Assembly: GCA_051653605.1 (NCBI GenBank)
Contig: JBOFWL010000145.1
Location: forward strand, 372,001-436,000
Direction of reading: 5' to 3'
DNA: 64,000 nucleotides
Source of the DNA: JBOFWL01 sp051653605
Lineage (GTDB): Bacteria; Spirochaetota; Brevinematia; Brevinematales; Brevinemataceae
A program made the translations under genes and the position numbers. The first letter of the stretch is position 1. Each line of letters starts with the position of its first letter. The notes under the pieces are model-generated. The model saw nothing but the letters and a program-made list of their open reading frames with translations. It did no database searches and was not told the DNA's origin. Of the stretch, positions 16,457 through 25,332 are shown piece after piece.

Positions 16457-17350
16457 TTATTTAGATAAAAAATTTTCTATTAATGTAAGCGAGCCAGCAT
16501 GAGTGTCCAGCGACATCCTCACCCCTAAGGGCAACGAAAAATTAGGGCTGCAATGCCCTATCTTTAAACCGGTGATGACAGGGATAGAGATATCCCTTGT
16601 ATTTTCGTTGATTGATTCCAGAACATAGGCTTGATATTCCTCGGGGTTATCGGAGCCATCATGAATGTCTCCAACAAGAAGCCCAGAAAGACGCGACAAC
16701 ACCTTAGCATTACGCAAGGTTCTCAGCATGCGGTCTATCTTGTACGCAGGCTCATTAATATCCTCAATAAAAAGAAGACAACCTTCGAGATTGGGCATAA
16801 AATCAGAGCCTAAAGAGGCCATAAAAACGGATAAATTCCCCCCAAGAACGACGCCATTAGCAGTTCCATGCCTCAAAACAGAGAACGAAGGGCTTTTAAA
16901 CACCCCTGAATACAGAAAATCAAGCATATTGTCAAGCGATTCTGGGGCTTTGCCCGCAATATCAGAAGAAATCATCGGGGCATGAAGCGTTTTCAAGCCA
17001 CATTTTGCTATAAAAGCCATGTGGAGAGAGGTTATATCAGAATATCCAATAAAAACTTTAGGGTTGTTTCGAATCAAATTGTAATCTAAATATTCGAGGA
17101 GCCTAATCGAGCCATAGCCTCCACGAGAGCAAATCACCACCTGCGCCGACGCTTGTGTAAAAGCCCAGTGCAAATCTTCAATCTGTTGAGCGACGGTGCC
17201 TCCATAGCCTTGGTAGTCGACATCCCAATGGGGGCTGCGTAGCACGGTTAATCCTCGGCTTTCTAAAATCGCAATGCCCTTTTCGGTTAACGTTTTATTT
17301 GCGGCAGAAGCGGGGCTAACAATGGCAAGGGTATCAACAAGCGGTCTCAT
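16457..17350 (-). CDS. LD-carboxypeptidase, S66 family (LdcA/MccF type)
   Basis: 297 aa. Serine peptidase that trims the D-Ala from murein tetrapeptides in LdcA, or acts on modified peptides in MccF. The N-terminal part has AIVSPAS and SRGGYGSIRLLEYLD. The nucleophile serine is in GYSDITSLH, the glutamate in LFIEDINEPAYKIDRML and the histidine in KIGHCSPNFSLPLG. No signal peptide is seen, so it is cytosolic, as expected for murein recycling. The start overlaps the spmB stop as ATGA. Confidence 0.92.
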   Translation of the reverse strand: MRPLVDTLAIVSPASAANKTLTEKGIAILESRGLTVLRSPHWDVDYQGYGGTVAQQIEDLHWAFTQASAQVVICSRGGYGSIRLLEYLDYNLIRNNPKVFIGYSDITSLHMAFIAKCGLKTLHAPMISSDIAGKAPESLDNMLDFLYSGVFKSPSFSVLRHGTANGVVLGGNLSVFMASLGSDFMPNLEGCLLFIEDINEPAYKIDRMLRTLRNAKVLSRLSGLLVGDIHDGSDNPEEYQAYVLESINENTRDISIPVITGLKIGHCSPNFSLPLGVRMSLDTHAGSLTLIENFLSK

Positions 17351-17895
17351 TGGGCGAGATACCCAAAAATTATATGAGAAATAATGATAGATGCAGTAAC
17401 GCCAGCAAAATCGGCGAGCAAACCGGCTGCAAGGGCATGGCGATAGCGTTTCACCCCTACAGATCCAAAATAAACGGCCAAAATATAAAGCGTGGTGTCG
17501 GTACTATTGGTAATAATCGAGGCCATCATGCCGATAAAGCTGTCTGGGCCGTGAGTTTGGAAGAGTTCTGCAAGAATGCCAGTTGCGGCAGCACTAGAAA
17601 CGGGGCGTAACAAGCCTAGAGGAAGCACTTCTGGCGGGATACCTAAGGGAAGAAAGATTGGGGAGAGCCAGCTCGTAAAGAGTTGAATGGCACCAGAATG
17701 GCGAAGCATTCCTATAACAGTTAAGAAGCCAACAAGAAAGGGTATCAGCTTAACCGCAATATGAACCCCTTCCTTTGCGCCATCAATAAAGACCTCAAAA
17801 ACAGGTACTTTTTTGATAAAATAGGCATAGGCAGTAATAAAGGCGATTAAGATGGGGACGATATAAGAAGAAATTTTAGAAATAATCTCTATCAT
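17347..17895 (-). CDS. spmB: SpmB-like membrane protein (nucleoside-recognition domain)
   Basis: 182 aa, with about five hydrophobic segments. The pattern VKLIPFLVGFLTVIGMLRHSG, split by GLLRPVSSAAATGILAE and ITNSTDTTLY, is that of SpmB. In Bacillus SpmA and SpmB act in spore-core dehydration, but the family occurs widely in non-sporulating bacteria, where it is thought to be transport-related. It lies 3 bases after spmA and overlaps ldcA. Confidence 0.9.
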   Translation of the reverse strand: MIEIISKISSYIVPILIAFITAYAYFIKKVPVFEVFIDGAKEGVHIAVKLIPFLVGFLTVIGMLRHSGAIQLFTSWLSPIFLPLGIPPEVLPLGLLRPVSSAAATGILAELFQTHGPDSFIGMMASIITNSTDTTLYILAVYFGSVGVKRYRHALAAGLLADFAGVTASIIISHIIFGYLAQ

Positions 17896-17898
17896 TGC

Positions 17899-18480
17899 CT
17901 AATCCTTGGAAAATTTTTGAAGGATTTTCACAGCAAGAATAGCAAATATAGTAGAAAAAAAACTTGAAAGTAAAGTTGGTACAATGATAGCCGCGGGCAT
18001 AGTAGAGCCATTAGCCTGCCTAAAGTTCATCACCCCTACGGAAATAAGAGTCACCGATGAAGTATTAATGGCCAAAAACATACACATAGCATTTGTAGCG
18101 GTATCTTTTTTCGGGTTAAGTTCCTGCATTTGTTCCATGGCTTTTAAACCTAGTGGCGTTGCAGCATTTCCAATGCCAAAAATATTTGCGGTGAAATTAG
18201 CGGTAATGCTACCTAAAGCAGGGTGGTCTTCAGGAATATCTGGAAAGAGTTTTTTAAGGATGGGATGAAGTTTTTTCCCGAGAGCACTAACCAAGCCAGC
18301 GGCTTCGGCGATTTTCAGAACACCCAGCCAAAGCGTAAGGAAACCAACCATATTGAAGATTAATTCCACAGAGCTTTTAGCTGAATTCATCGTGGCCTCG
18401 GTAAGAGTTTCCGCCTTTCCCGTAAAAAAAGAAACAACAACGGCAATAACAATAAAAGAAACCCAAATTAAATTGACCAT
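17899..18480 (-). CDS. spmA: SpmA-like membrane protein (nucleoside-recognition domain)
   Basis: 193 aa, about five membrane helices. SpmA landmarks are MVGFLTLWLGVLKIAEAAG, ITANFTANIFGIGNAATPLG and FLAINTSSVTLI. It is the partner of the SpmB-like protein encoded 3 bases downstream; together they resemble the two halves of a single larger transporter-like protein. First gene of a four-gene coupled operon ending in the M20 hydrolase. Confidence 0.9.
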   Translation of the reverse strand: MVNLIWVSFIVIAVVVSFFTGKAETLTEATMNSAKSSVELIFNMVGFLTLWLGVLKIAEAAGLVSALGKKLHPILKKLFPDIPEDHPALGSITANFTANIFGIGNAATPLGLKAMEQMQELNPKKDTATNAMCMFLAINTSSVTLISVGVMNFRQANGSTMPAAIIVPTLLSSFFSTIFAILAVKILQKFSKD

Positions 18481-18529
18481 ATATTCTCCTTACGAGCGTC
18501 CGTGCTGGAAGGCAGTCATCGGCAAGCGA

Positions 18530-19006
18530 TTATTTTTTAATTTTAGAAGGAGGAAGTTCTTCTTCGTTGAGGAAGTCAAACTCGGAATTAAGGCGAAGCA
18601 ACTCATCTTGAGAAAGTTCTGGAAGTTCGGATTCGGTTTCTTCAATATCAACAAGATCATCTTTGGTTCGAGAAGAATGAATCCCTTTCATTAGGTCGTC
18701 CAATCGATAAAAATTGCGTTTTTCAGGGATAAGAATATGAACAACATAGTCACCATGATCCATCGCTAACCAGCCCTCGGAGTAATCTTCGGTGGGGTTA
18801 CGCAAAGGAAGCCCATTTTGCTTACCAATTAATGCCAAGGTATTGCGGGCAGCATTAAGTTGCAAAATATGCTCGGCAGTGGCAACGAAAGCCATTTCGG
18901 TAAGGGGGCTTTTGCCCTCGACATCATAAACAGCGATGTCTGTCATGGTAAGCCGTTTACATTCTTCGGTGAGGAGTTCAGCAATTTGTTGAAGATTTTT
19001 GTCCAT
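18530..19006 (-). CDS. rsfS: Ribosomal silencing factor RsfS (Iojap family)
   Basis: 158 aa. Binds ribosomal protein L14 and blocks subunit joining in starvation. The RsfS core covers about residues 5-112, with MTDIAVYDV, SEGWLAMDHGDYVVHI and KRNFYRLDDLMKG. A C-terminal tail of about 45 residues is strongly acidic (EETESELPELSQDELL) and is an extension over the usual length of about 110. Its neighbour downstream is spmA. Confidence 0.92.
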   Translation of the reverse strand: MDKNLQQIAELLTEECKRLTMTDIAVYDVEGKSPLTEMAFVATAEHILQLNAARNTLALIGKQNGLPLRNPTEDYSEGWLAMDHGDYVVHILIPEKRNFYRLDDLMKGIHSSRTKDDLVDIEETESELPELSQDELLRLNSEFDFLNEEELPPSKIKK

Positions 19007-19028
19007 AATAATTATTCCTTAATTTTGC

Positions 19029-19847
19029 TTATTGGAGGGGAAATCGTGTTTGGATGCCAGAGAGAATTTTGGCTCTCACCTCTGGATCCATCTCTGGAAG
19101 GATACTTTCAACGATTATTTTCATAAATTCTGAGGCGGGCATTGAAGGAACATGGGCTCGAGAAATAATATAATCCCACTCGTTAAGTGCATTTTGAGCA
19201 TTTCGGCGTGTTTGTGGCCGGCGAGATTTAACATTTTGCCGCATTGTTTTAAGTTTTTCATCCAAACCTTGGTAGGAATTAGCAAGCACATCATTGAGTA
19301 TACCCTGACGACCGGCAAAGGCAAGGGTATCATAGACAACAATATAAAGGTGCGCAGGTAAGGATTTTTGCCTGTGGTACATTAAAATATCGGCATCAGA
19401 AAAATTGGGCATACCGTAGCTAGAGCGGGCATGGTTAAAAACCGTATTGAGTTTGGAAACATCAGCAATTCCCGAACCATCGTACTTACTGATAAACTGC
19501 CGAAACTCGTCGACGGAAATACTGCTAATGAGTTCGTAGTAAGAAAATTTTGCGAGGTCTTTAAGAAGAGTATTATAGAAGAAATTTGCAGTTTGCGCGC
19601 CATTGAAAGCCATAATAGCCTCATTAACGCGTAGATTTCTCAGTTTTTTAGCGAATTCTTGATCGTTTTGTTCTTGTTCATCGAGAAATTCCCCAACAGC
19701 TTGGGTATTATTTTGAGCAAAAAGTACTCTTTGCTCTTGAGGCAGGATTTCATTCCAAGCTCTCATTCGCTCTTGCAGACGGAAAACTTCCCCCTGAATG
19801 GCACACCCTCCTAACAGAAGGCAAAAACTCAATAGAACAGATTTCAT
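19029..19847 (-). CDS. Lipoprotein of unknown function
   Basis: 272 aa. Residues 1-15 end in the lipobox LLGGC, so it is a lipoprotein. The rest is helical and charged, with ARSSYGMPNFSDADILMYHRQ near the middle and an Arg-rich stretch KSRRPQTRRNAQNALNEW. No family is recognised. The ATG at 19847 has GGGAG upstream; a GTG two codons earlier is less likely. It sits 22 bases upstream of rsfS and 21 bases downstream of the LolA-like gene. Confidence 0.8.
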   Translation of the reverse strand: MKSVLLSFCLLLGGCAIQGEVFRLQERMRAWNEILPQEQRVLFAQNNTQAVGEFLDEQEQNDQEFAKKLRNLRVNEAIMAFNGAQTANFFYNTLLKDLAKFSYYELISSISVDEFRQFISKYDGSGIADVSKLNTVFNHARSSYGMPNFSDADILMYHRQKSLPAHLYIVVYDTLAFAGRQGILNDVLANSYQGLDEKLKTMRQNVKSRRPQTRRNAQNALNEWDYIISRAHVPSMPASEFMKIIVESILPEMDPEVRAKILSGIQTRFPLQ

Positions 19848-19868
19848 AATCACTCCCTAAAAATCGTG

Positions 19869-20507
19869 CTAAAAAATATTATCAAAAATTTGAGAATCTT
19901 CAGTAACTTCAACGGTAAAATTTGTATCATTGTAGTTTTTGTTAAATTCTCTATAGTTTACGGCAAGTTCGGTTTTAATACCCACGCGTGAGGTTCCCGA
20001 AATTTGTCTAATCAATCCACTGTCTCTTTCGGCAATTAATTCGATACGACGAAAACTTGTGGTATTGGCTTTTGGTTCAAAAATAATGCGGTATGCAGGA
20101 ACAGTCCCATACATCACGTTAAGCCCGTCTGGGGCAGAGGTGGCAGTGTATTGAGCAACAAGGCGTCGTATATTCCAGACATTAATAGGTGATGTAGAAG
20201 ATTCGAGATTCTGTCGGCCAATGAGGTTACCATCGGAAATCCAAACAAATTTGCCATCAGAAACGATTTTAGCTGTGGAATTAACGAAGGTCATGGAGAG
20301 TTTATCTGGAGCAGCATATAGAATTGAACCCTGCTGAGTGCGATTGTTTTTTTTATAAACAAAAGATCCCCCGAAGCTTTTATATTTCGCGGTATTTTGC
20401 TCGATAAATTCAACAACGCTTGCGGCATTTCGTACTTCTACTCGCCCAGATTGAGCAAATATATTAATAGAAAGACACAATAAAACAGTAAGAACCCGAA
20501 AACGCAT
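19869..20507 (-). CDS. LolA-like outer-membrane lipoprotein carrier
   Basis: 212 aa. The signal peptide MRFRVLTVLLCLSINIFAQ starts at an ATG with AGGAGG at 4-5 bases; a longer frame upstream has no ribosome site. The mature part has the LolA pattern: ENTAKYKSFGGSFVYKK, GSILYAAPDKLSMTF, SDGKFVWIS and a beta-rich C-terminus. It would carry lipoproteins through the periplasm, which suits the many lipoproteins in this window. Spirochaete LolA proteins are diverged, so the specific role is inferred. Confidence 0.85.
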   Translation of the reverse strand: MRFRVLTVLLCLSINIFAQSGRVEVRNAASVVEFIEQNTAKYKSFGGSFVYKKNNRTQQGSILYAAPDKLSMTFVNSTAKIVSDGKFVWISDGNLIGRQNLESSTSPINVWNIRRLVAQYTATSAPDGLNVMYGTVPAYRIIFEPKANTTSFRRIELIAERDSGLIRQISGTSRVGIKTELAVNYREFNKNYNDTNFTVEVTEDSQIFDNIF

Positions 20508-20590
20508 ATATCCTCCTTCTAAAACGGATAAACAGTGAAACATTATAACTAAAAACAATAAATTCTGCAAGTATCTGCCTTGCTTAAGGA

Positions 20591-20619
20591 TTGAAATTTT
20601 TTGAGGCTTCCTTTATAAT
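20591..20619 (+). promoter_or_regulatory. Promoter of recA-argJ
   Basis: TTGAAA, 17-base spacer, TATAAT. No recognisable SOS (LexA) box of the Escherichia or Bacillus type was seen around it. Confidence 0.8.
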
Positions 20620-20665
20620 GAAGAGTTAATAGATAATAGAAGGTACAGTCGATAAGGAGATTTTT

Positions 20666-21694
20666 GTGGCCGAAGAAAAAGATACAAAACAACAAACACC
20701 AATGGAAGAAAAACGCAAAGCCCTAGAAGCAGCTATTAGTCAGATAGACAAAGCCTATGGTAAAGGTTCCATTATGCGTCTTGGCTCCCGAGAAGTAGAA
20801 GCTATTCCTGTGATCCCTACTGGGGCGCTTACTCTTGATATGGCATTAGGAGTGGGAGGGATTCCCTATGGTAGAATTTGTGAAATCTATGGCCCAGAAG
20901 CATCAGGGAAAACAACACTTACATTAAGTATCATCGCTCAAGCTCAAAAGCAAGGTTCAACTTGTGCTTTCATCGATGCAGAACATGCTCTTGATCCAGA
21001 ATATGCTAAAAATATCGGCATCAACATCGACGATCTTCTTATTTCTCAACCAGATAATGGAGAGCAAGCACTAGAAATCGCAGAAGCACTTGTTAGAAGT
21101 GGGGCGGTGGAACTCATTGTTATCGACTCTGTGGCGGCATTGGTTCCCAAAAATGAGATCGATGGAAACATGGGCGACGCCGTAATGGGTATGCAAGCCC
21201 GATTAATGAGTCAAGCACTAAGAAAACTTACCGGTATTGTCAGCAAAGCAAAATGTTCTGTGATTTTCATTAACCAAATCCGTAATAAAATTGGGGTAAT
21301 GTACGGAAGCCCCGAAACCACAACAGGTGGAATGGCATTGAAGTTTTATTCTTCCGTGCGGATTGAAGTTCGTAAAAAAGAAGCCCTCAAAAAGGGTGAT
21401 GAAATTTACGGAAACCTCGTTAACGTTAAAGTAATCAAAAATAAAATGGCACCTCCTCACCGAACGGCTCAATTTGAAATTCATTTTGGGAAAGGTATTT
21501 CTGGGACGTCCTGTATTGTTGATGCGGCGGAGTCTTTGGGTATTCTAACGCGAAAAGGTTCTTGGTATTTCCAAGGAGAAGAGCGAATTGGTCAAGGGCG
21601 AGACAGCATTATTCAACTATTTGAGGATGACGAAGCCAGACGAAAAACACTAGATGTCTTAGTCCGTGAACACCTCGCTGCAAGCGCAAAATAG
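20666..21694 (+). CDS. recA: Recombinase RecA
   Basis: 342 aa. DNA strand-exchange ATPase for recombination and repair. The Walker A GPEASGKT is at residues 76-83, the Walker B segment is VELIVIDSVAALVP, and the L2 region includes GGMALKFYSSVR. It starts with GTG, with AAGGAG at 5 bases. The acidic C-terminal tail is short (FEDDEARRKTLDVLVREHL). argJ follows 10 bases after it. Confidence 0.98.
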   Translation: MAEEKDTKQQTPMEEKRKALEAAISQIDKAYGKGSIMRLGSREVEAIPVIPTGALTLDMALGVGGIPYGRICEIYGPEASGKTTLTLSIIAQAQKQGSTCAFIDAEHALDPEYAKNIGINIDDLLISQPDNGEQALEIAEALVRSGAVELIVIDSVAALVPKNEIDGNMGDAVMGMQARLMSQALRKLTGIVSKAKCSVIFINQIRNKIGVMYGSPETTTGGMALKFYSSVRIEVRKKEALKKGDEIYGNLVNVKVIKNKMAPPHRTAQFEIHFGKGISGTSCIVDAAESLGILTRKGSWYFQGEERIGQGRDSIIQLFEDDEARRKTLDVLVREHLAASAK

Positions 21695-21704
21695 GAGAAT
21701 AGAA

Positions 21705-22928
21705 ATGGACTACGTAAATCTAGAAGACGGTTGTATTTCTCCAAAAGGTTATCGAGCAACAGGGATTAACACAGGCCTAAAAACGGGTGGTTTCAAAGAT
21801 ATGTCTCTACTTATCAGTGATCAACCTTGCTCCGTAGCGGCAGTTTTCACATCTAATACGATTCGCGGAGTACATATCGCCCTTGATATTGAGCGCCTTA
21901 ATAACCCTATTCGAGCAATTATCGCCAATAGTGGTAATGCCAATTGTCTCACCGGCGAAGAAGGCGTAAAAAATGCTAGAGAGTTACTCACCTCTGCAGA
22001 GAAACACCTCAATATACCTGAAGGGCAAGTAATGATGGCATCAACAGGCATCATTGGGCAGCAACTCAACATGACCTACGCAGGCTTTGGTATTAAACGC
22101 CTCTCTGATGTGATTCACACAGAAAGTAGCATCCGAAACTTCTGCGCAGGAATAATGACCACCGACACAAGGCAACAAAACGCAGCATGTGAATTTGAAT
22201 TAGAAAATAAACTAACCGTTCGCATAGGCTGTAGTGCCAAAGGTGCGAGTATGCTCAAGCCACGCTTAGAGTTACACGCAACCTTATTAGCATTTATCAC
22301 AACAGATGCCGCTATTACTAGTAAGCTGATGCAAAAAGCACTTAACGAAATCTGTGGACGAACCTTTAACCGTATCAGCATCGATAACGACACCAGCCCT
22401 AACGACAGCGTATTTTTTCTTGCCAATGGTGCAGCTGGAAATAGCATAATCGATAGCGAGGACGACCCCCGTTATAAAATTTTCTATGACGCATTGGAAT
22501 ATATTCTTGAAAAATCAGCAAAAGGGCTTATTCGTCAAGGGCTTGGAGTGACTAAGCTCATCCACCTCCTTGTGCGAGGTGCTCCTACAGAAGCTGAAGC
22601 AGAAAAATTAGTGCGCGCAGTTGCCGAGTCCTATCAGTTTAAAACAGCAATGTTTGGACGGGTGCCCTCTTGGCAGAAAATTCTTAATGTGGTCGACTAT
22701 ACTATGGATAGTAAATATCTAAAAACAGTGGAAATCCGCTTCAACGACCTCTGTCTATACGCTAATGAGCAGGTTTTTTCTCAAGCAGTGGTGTCGGCTC
22801 ATGCAGAGATGAATAATCCCGAATGCACAATCACACTCGACCTACACAGCGGTGATAAGCAAAGTTTTCTCTACACCTGCGACCTCTCTCATGACTACGT
22901 TAAAGTAAACGCCCACTTCGCCGAATAA
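21705..22928 (+). CDS. argJ: Glutamate N-acetyltransferase / ornithine acetyltransferase ArgJ
   Basis: 407 aa. Moves acetyl groups between N-acetylornithine and glutamate in the cyclic arginine pathway. ArgJ cleaves itself before a threonine; here this is T193 in KPRLELHATLLAFITTDA. Other landmarks are AIIANSGNANCLTGEEG, MMASTGIIGQQL and NDTSPNDSVFFLANG. The ATG at 21705 has AGGAGA at 7 bases; the longer frame overlaps recA. It is cotranscribed with recA and no other arginine gene is near. The KGSGMI-type motif before the cleavage site is altered to KGASML. Confidence 0.95.
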   Translation: MDYVNLEDGCISPKGYRATGINTGLKTGGFKDMSLLISDQPCSVAAVFTSNTIRGVHIALDIERLNNPIRAIIANSGNANCLTGEEGVKNARELLTSAEKHLNIPEGQVMMASTGIIGQQLNMTYAGFGIKRLSDVIHTESSIRNFCAGIMTTDTRQQNAACEFELENKLTVRIGCSAKGASMLKPRLELHATLLAFITTDAAITSKLMQKALNEICGRTFNRISIDNDTSPNDSVFFLANGAAGNSIIDSEDDPRYKIFYDALEYILEKSAKGLIRQGLGVTKLIHLLVRGAPTEAEAEKLVRAVAESYQFKTAMFGRVPSWQKILNVVDYTMDSKYLKTVEIRFNDLCLYANEQVFSQAVVSAHAEMNNPECTITLDLHSGDKQSFLYTCDLSHDYVKVNAHFAE

Positions 22929-22937
22929 AAATAATCA

Positions 22938-22964
22938 ACACCCCAGTAAGGGGTGTTTTTTTTA
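22938..22964 (+). terminator. Terminator of recA-argJ
   Basis: Stem ACACCCC/GGGGTGT with loop AGTAA, followed by eight T. Confidence 0.85.
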
Positions 22965-23077
22965 TCTTGCATCAAAATCTAAAAATGGCATATTACAATC
23001 TTTTCTATAATATAAGAAAGAAAACCCTCAACGCCACCACTATTTTGAATGGCCTATTATGCTCTTTATTTCTAAAT

Positions 23078-23680
23078 CTACTGATCGATCATCTTAATAA
23101 CACGGGCTGGATTTCCCCCCACTAGGGCATTAGAAGGAATATCTTTCACCACTACTGCCCCTGCTGCGATAACAACACCATCGCCAATTCTCACCCCAGG
23201 GCAGATAATAGCCCCTCCTCCAATCCAAACATTATCCCCAATAACAATCGGAGCTCCATACTCCCACGTTTTGCCATCAGCTCTTGCATTACGAAGAGCA
23301 AAAGGTAAAGGGTGCGTAGCCGCATAGATTTGAACATTGGGGGCGATCATGCAGTTATTGCCGATACGCACAGGACAAATATCGAGGATAACAAGATTAT
23401 AATTGGCATAGAAGTTTTCACCCACAAAAATATTATAACCGTAGTCGCAGCGGAACATAGGTTCTATATGAATAGATTGACCGCAAGCCCCTAAAAAACC
23501 TCGAAGCTTTTGAGATCGCTGAAGAGAATCGGTAGCAGCTAAGTTATTATAATTCCGACAAAACTCCTGAGCAGCAAGCCTCTCTTGAAGCAATTGAGGA
23601 TCATCAGCCCAATATAATTTTCCGGCAATCATGGCGTCTTTCTGCGACTCATTGGGGGATGGCATCTCTGGCAAAGGCAT
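23078..23680 (-). CDS. Maltose/galactoside O-acetyltransferase-like hexapeptide enzyme
   Basis: 200 aa. Left-handed beta-helix acetyltransferase using acetyl-CoA. An N-terminal helical cap (AMIAGKLYWADDPQLLQERL) of the Maa/LacA/NodL type precedes hexapeptide repeats from about residue 70. The catalytic histidine is in AATHPL. The C-terminal end VVVKDIPSNALVGGNPARVI is typical. Substrate is not decided by sequence; sugars are usual. The start has AGGAGG. Single-gene unit. Confidence 0.92.
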   Translation of the reverse strand: MPLPEMPSPNESQKDAMIAGKLYWADDPQLLQERLAAQEFCRNYNNLAATDSLQRSQKLRGFLGACGQSIHIEPMFRCDYGYNIFVGENFYANYNLVILDICPVRIGNNCMIAPNVQIYAATHPLPFALRNARADGKTWEYGAPIVIGDNVWIGGGAIICPGVRIGDGVVIAAGAVVVKDIPSNALVGGNPARVIKMIDQ

Positions 23681-23690
23681 TGTACCTCCT

Positions 23691-23717
23691 AAAAAAACGC
23701 CTCTTTTTTAAGAGGCG
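23691..23717 (-). terminator. Terminator of the secreted-protein pair
   Basis: Stem CGCCTCTT/AAGAGGCG with a four-base loop, followed on the minus strand by seven T. Confidence 0.8.
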
Positions 23718-23735
23718 AAAATTATAATTTATGTA

Positions 23736-24230
23736 CTATTTACTAGTGGGAGAATTAGGCGGCGAAACAACACTAAAAGCATCATTTTTCTGTGTTTTAG
23801 GGTTGAATTGCCCAGGTAAAGTGATACTATTTCGGCGATAAAGCTGAGTATTTGCCCCAAAAGATGGCCTTTGGGAAATCTCCAAGGCATTTTTCACCGG
23901 CATTCGAAGATAAGCCCCCAGAACTTCTTTACTTTCTGGAGTAAAAAGCGTTAAATAAGGAAGATTTTCCCTTATTGATAAGGCATATTTGAGCCTATAA
24001 ACCGTACTTTGAACGTATTCAGCATCTCTCACAGAAATATTCAAGGTGACATTCTGTCCATCAATAAAAACTAAGCGTTGTTCTGTAACAACAGGCTTTG
24101 AGGTATCAAAACTATCATGTGTAATATAGAAGTACACCCAACTTCCAACAAGTGCTGAATGCGTAACTTGTTGCTCTGCATAAGAAAAAGGAGCTATCAA
24201 AAGAAGAAAAACAAAAGCTAGTTGCTTCAT
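23736..24230 (-). CDS. Secreted protein of unknown function
   Basis: 164 aa. The signal peptide MKQLAFVFLLLIAPFSYA is followed by a beta-rich domain with VGSWVYFYITHD near its start, reminiscent of small lipocalin-like domains (an impression, not a family match). The C-terminus is proline and serine rich. Its start overlaps the stop of the gene before it as ATGA, so the two secreted proteins are translationally coupled and may work together. Confidence 0.75.
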   Translation of the reverse strand: MKQLAFVFLLLIAPFSYAEQQVTHSALVGSWVYFYITHDSFDTSKPVVTEQRLVFIDGQNVTLNISVRDAEYVQSTVYRLKYALSIRENLPYLTLFTPESKEVLGAYLRMPVKNALEISQRPSFGANTQLYRRNSITLPGQFNPKTQKNDAFSVVSPPNSPTSK

Positions 24231-25192
24231 TGAAGTTCCCCCTCATACTCAGCATAAACATCAGTATAATCCTCACCTTGAGGAGTACTATCTGGAGAAG
24301 GATTAGCGTTATCGGGGCGTTGATTGCCTATCTCATTTGTCGAGGGAGGAGGCACTAGAATCTCAGGAATTACCCGAGGGCTATGCCGCCAATACATTGT
24401 TTGATCGTGAGGAAAATTAGGATTCTTCGACATCTGCATAAAACCTTGATCGGGAAAAATTCTCACAAAATAACTTGGTTGGTTAAAGACAGTGTCGGTA
24501 TTGGTTACATTGCGTGGGCTAGGGCGAGCAGCAGGGTCGGCACCAGGAGCAGTCTTACTAGGATAATAAAAAACCCAGAGTGGGGCACTAATCCCCCCAA
24601 AGCCTTCATAAACCGACAGGGATAAACGTCTTTGTGATTTAGATTGCACAGTTCCCGATGTTTTAATATTTTGAAGCCATACAACATCGCCATTTTCTGC
24701 AACGACTAATAATTCTTCGCTAGCAGCAGGGATATTAAAAATAGATGTATTCTGAGCATAATATCTCCACCAAACGCCTACAGCGGCTTTAGGTGGATAT
24801 CGCTCTATCATTCCCGAATAAGGAGCCTCAAAACGAGGAGGTTGAGCAACTTGGGCATTTGTTGGAAGCCCTAAAATATTAGAATTGGTAAAGGTACTGA
24901 AATTTCGACGAATAAAACTAAGAATGTCTTCGGGTGAATTGGTAAGCGAGGGAGGCATAGGAGGCATAGAACCAGGCGTAGGATTAATTAAAAATTGAGA
25001 AATATCAATATTATTATAATCTCCCGAGTTTGTCTCAGCAGAATAATCATTATAATTATAATTATAATCGTAGTCTGTGACTTCTTGTATTTGAGTGTCG
25101 GAGGGAATCTCTAAAGGTTCCGTGCCTTGTTGCTGCCCATGCAGGGACGTGATGACGAACACACCGCACAGGAGAAAGGAAATGTGCTTCAT
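24227..25192 (-). CDS. Secreted protein with an Asp/Tyr/Asn-rich repeat
   Basis: 321 aa; family not recognised. Signal peptide MKHISFLLCGVFVITSLHG, then QQQG. Residues about 38-60 are a low-complexity stretch DYDYNYNYNDY that looks slippage-prone at DNA level (repeated TAATTA units). The middle part (about 100-280) contains aromatic-rich beta segments (VGVWWRYYAQNTS, FYYPSK, QTMYWRHSPR). The C-terminus is rich in P, N and acidic residues. Translationally coupled to the secreted protein downstream. Confidence 0.75.
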   Translation of the reverse strand: MKHISFLLCGVFVITSLHGQQQGTEPLEIPSDTQIQEVTDYDYNYNYNDYSAETNSGDYNNIDISQFLINPTPGSMPPMPPSLTNSPEDILSFIRRNFSTFTNSNILGLPTNAQVAQPPRFEAPYSGMIERYPPKAAVGVWWRYYAQNTSIFNIPAASEELLVVAENGDVVWLQNIKTSGTVQSKSQRRLSLSVYEGFGGISAPLWVFYYPSKTAPGADPAARPSPRNVTNTDTVFNQPSYFVRIFPDQGFMQMSKNPNFPHDQTMYWRHSPRVIPEILVPPPSTNEIGNQRPDNANPSPDSTPQGEDYTDVYAEYEGELQ

Positions 25193-25286
25193 AAAAACCT
25201 CTCGCCGACTAAAATACTATCCATTGTAATAAATATTACCATTTTTGTCAAATCTTATCCTTATAAAACAATATTAAACCAAAAGA

Positions 25287-25315
25287 TTGAAATATCAAAA
25301 AAATCAAGATATAAT
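25287..25315 (+). promoter_or_regulatory. Promoter of cmk
   Basis: TTGAAA, 17-base spacer, TATAAT, giving a leader of about 12 bases before the cmk start codon. Confidence 0.75.
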
Positions 25316-25332
25316 ATTTTTGAGGATAATAA

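Noticed and set aside
20571..20665. SOS box in front of recA
   Set aside because: No palindrome resembling known LexA sites was found; a lineage-specific site cannot be excluded.
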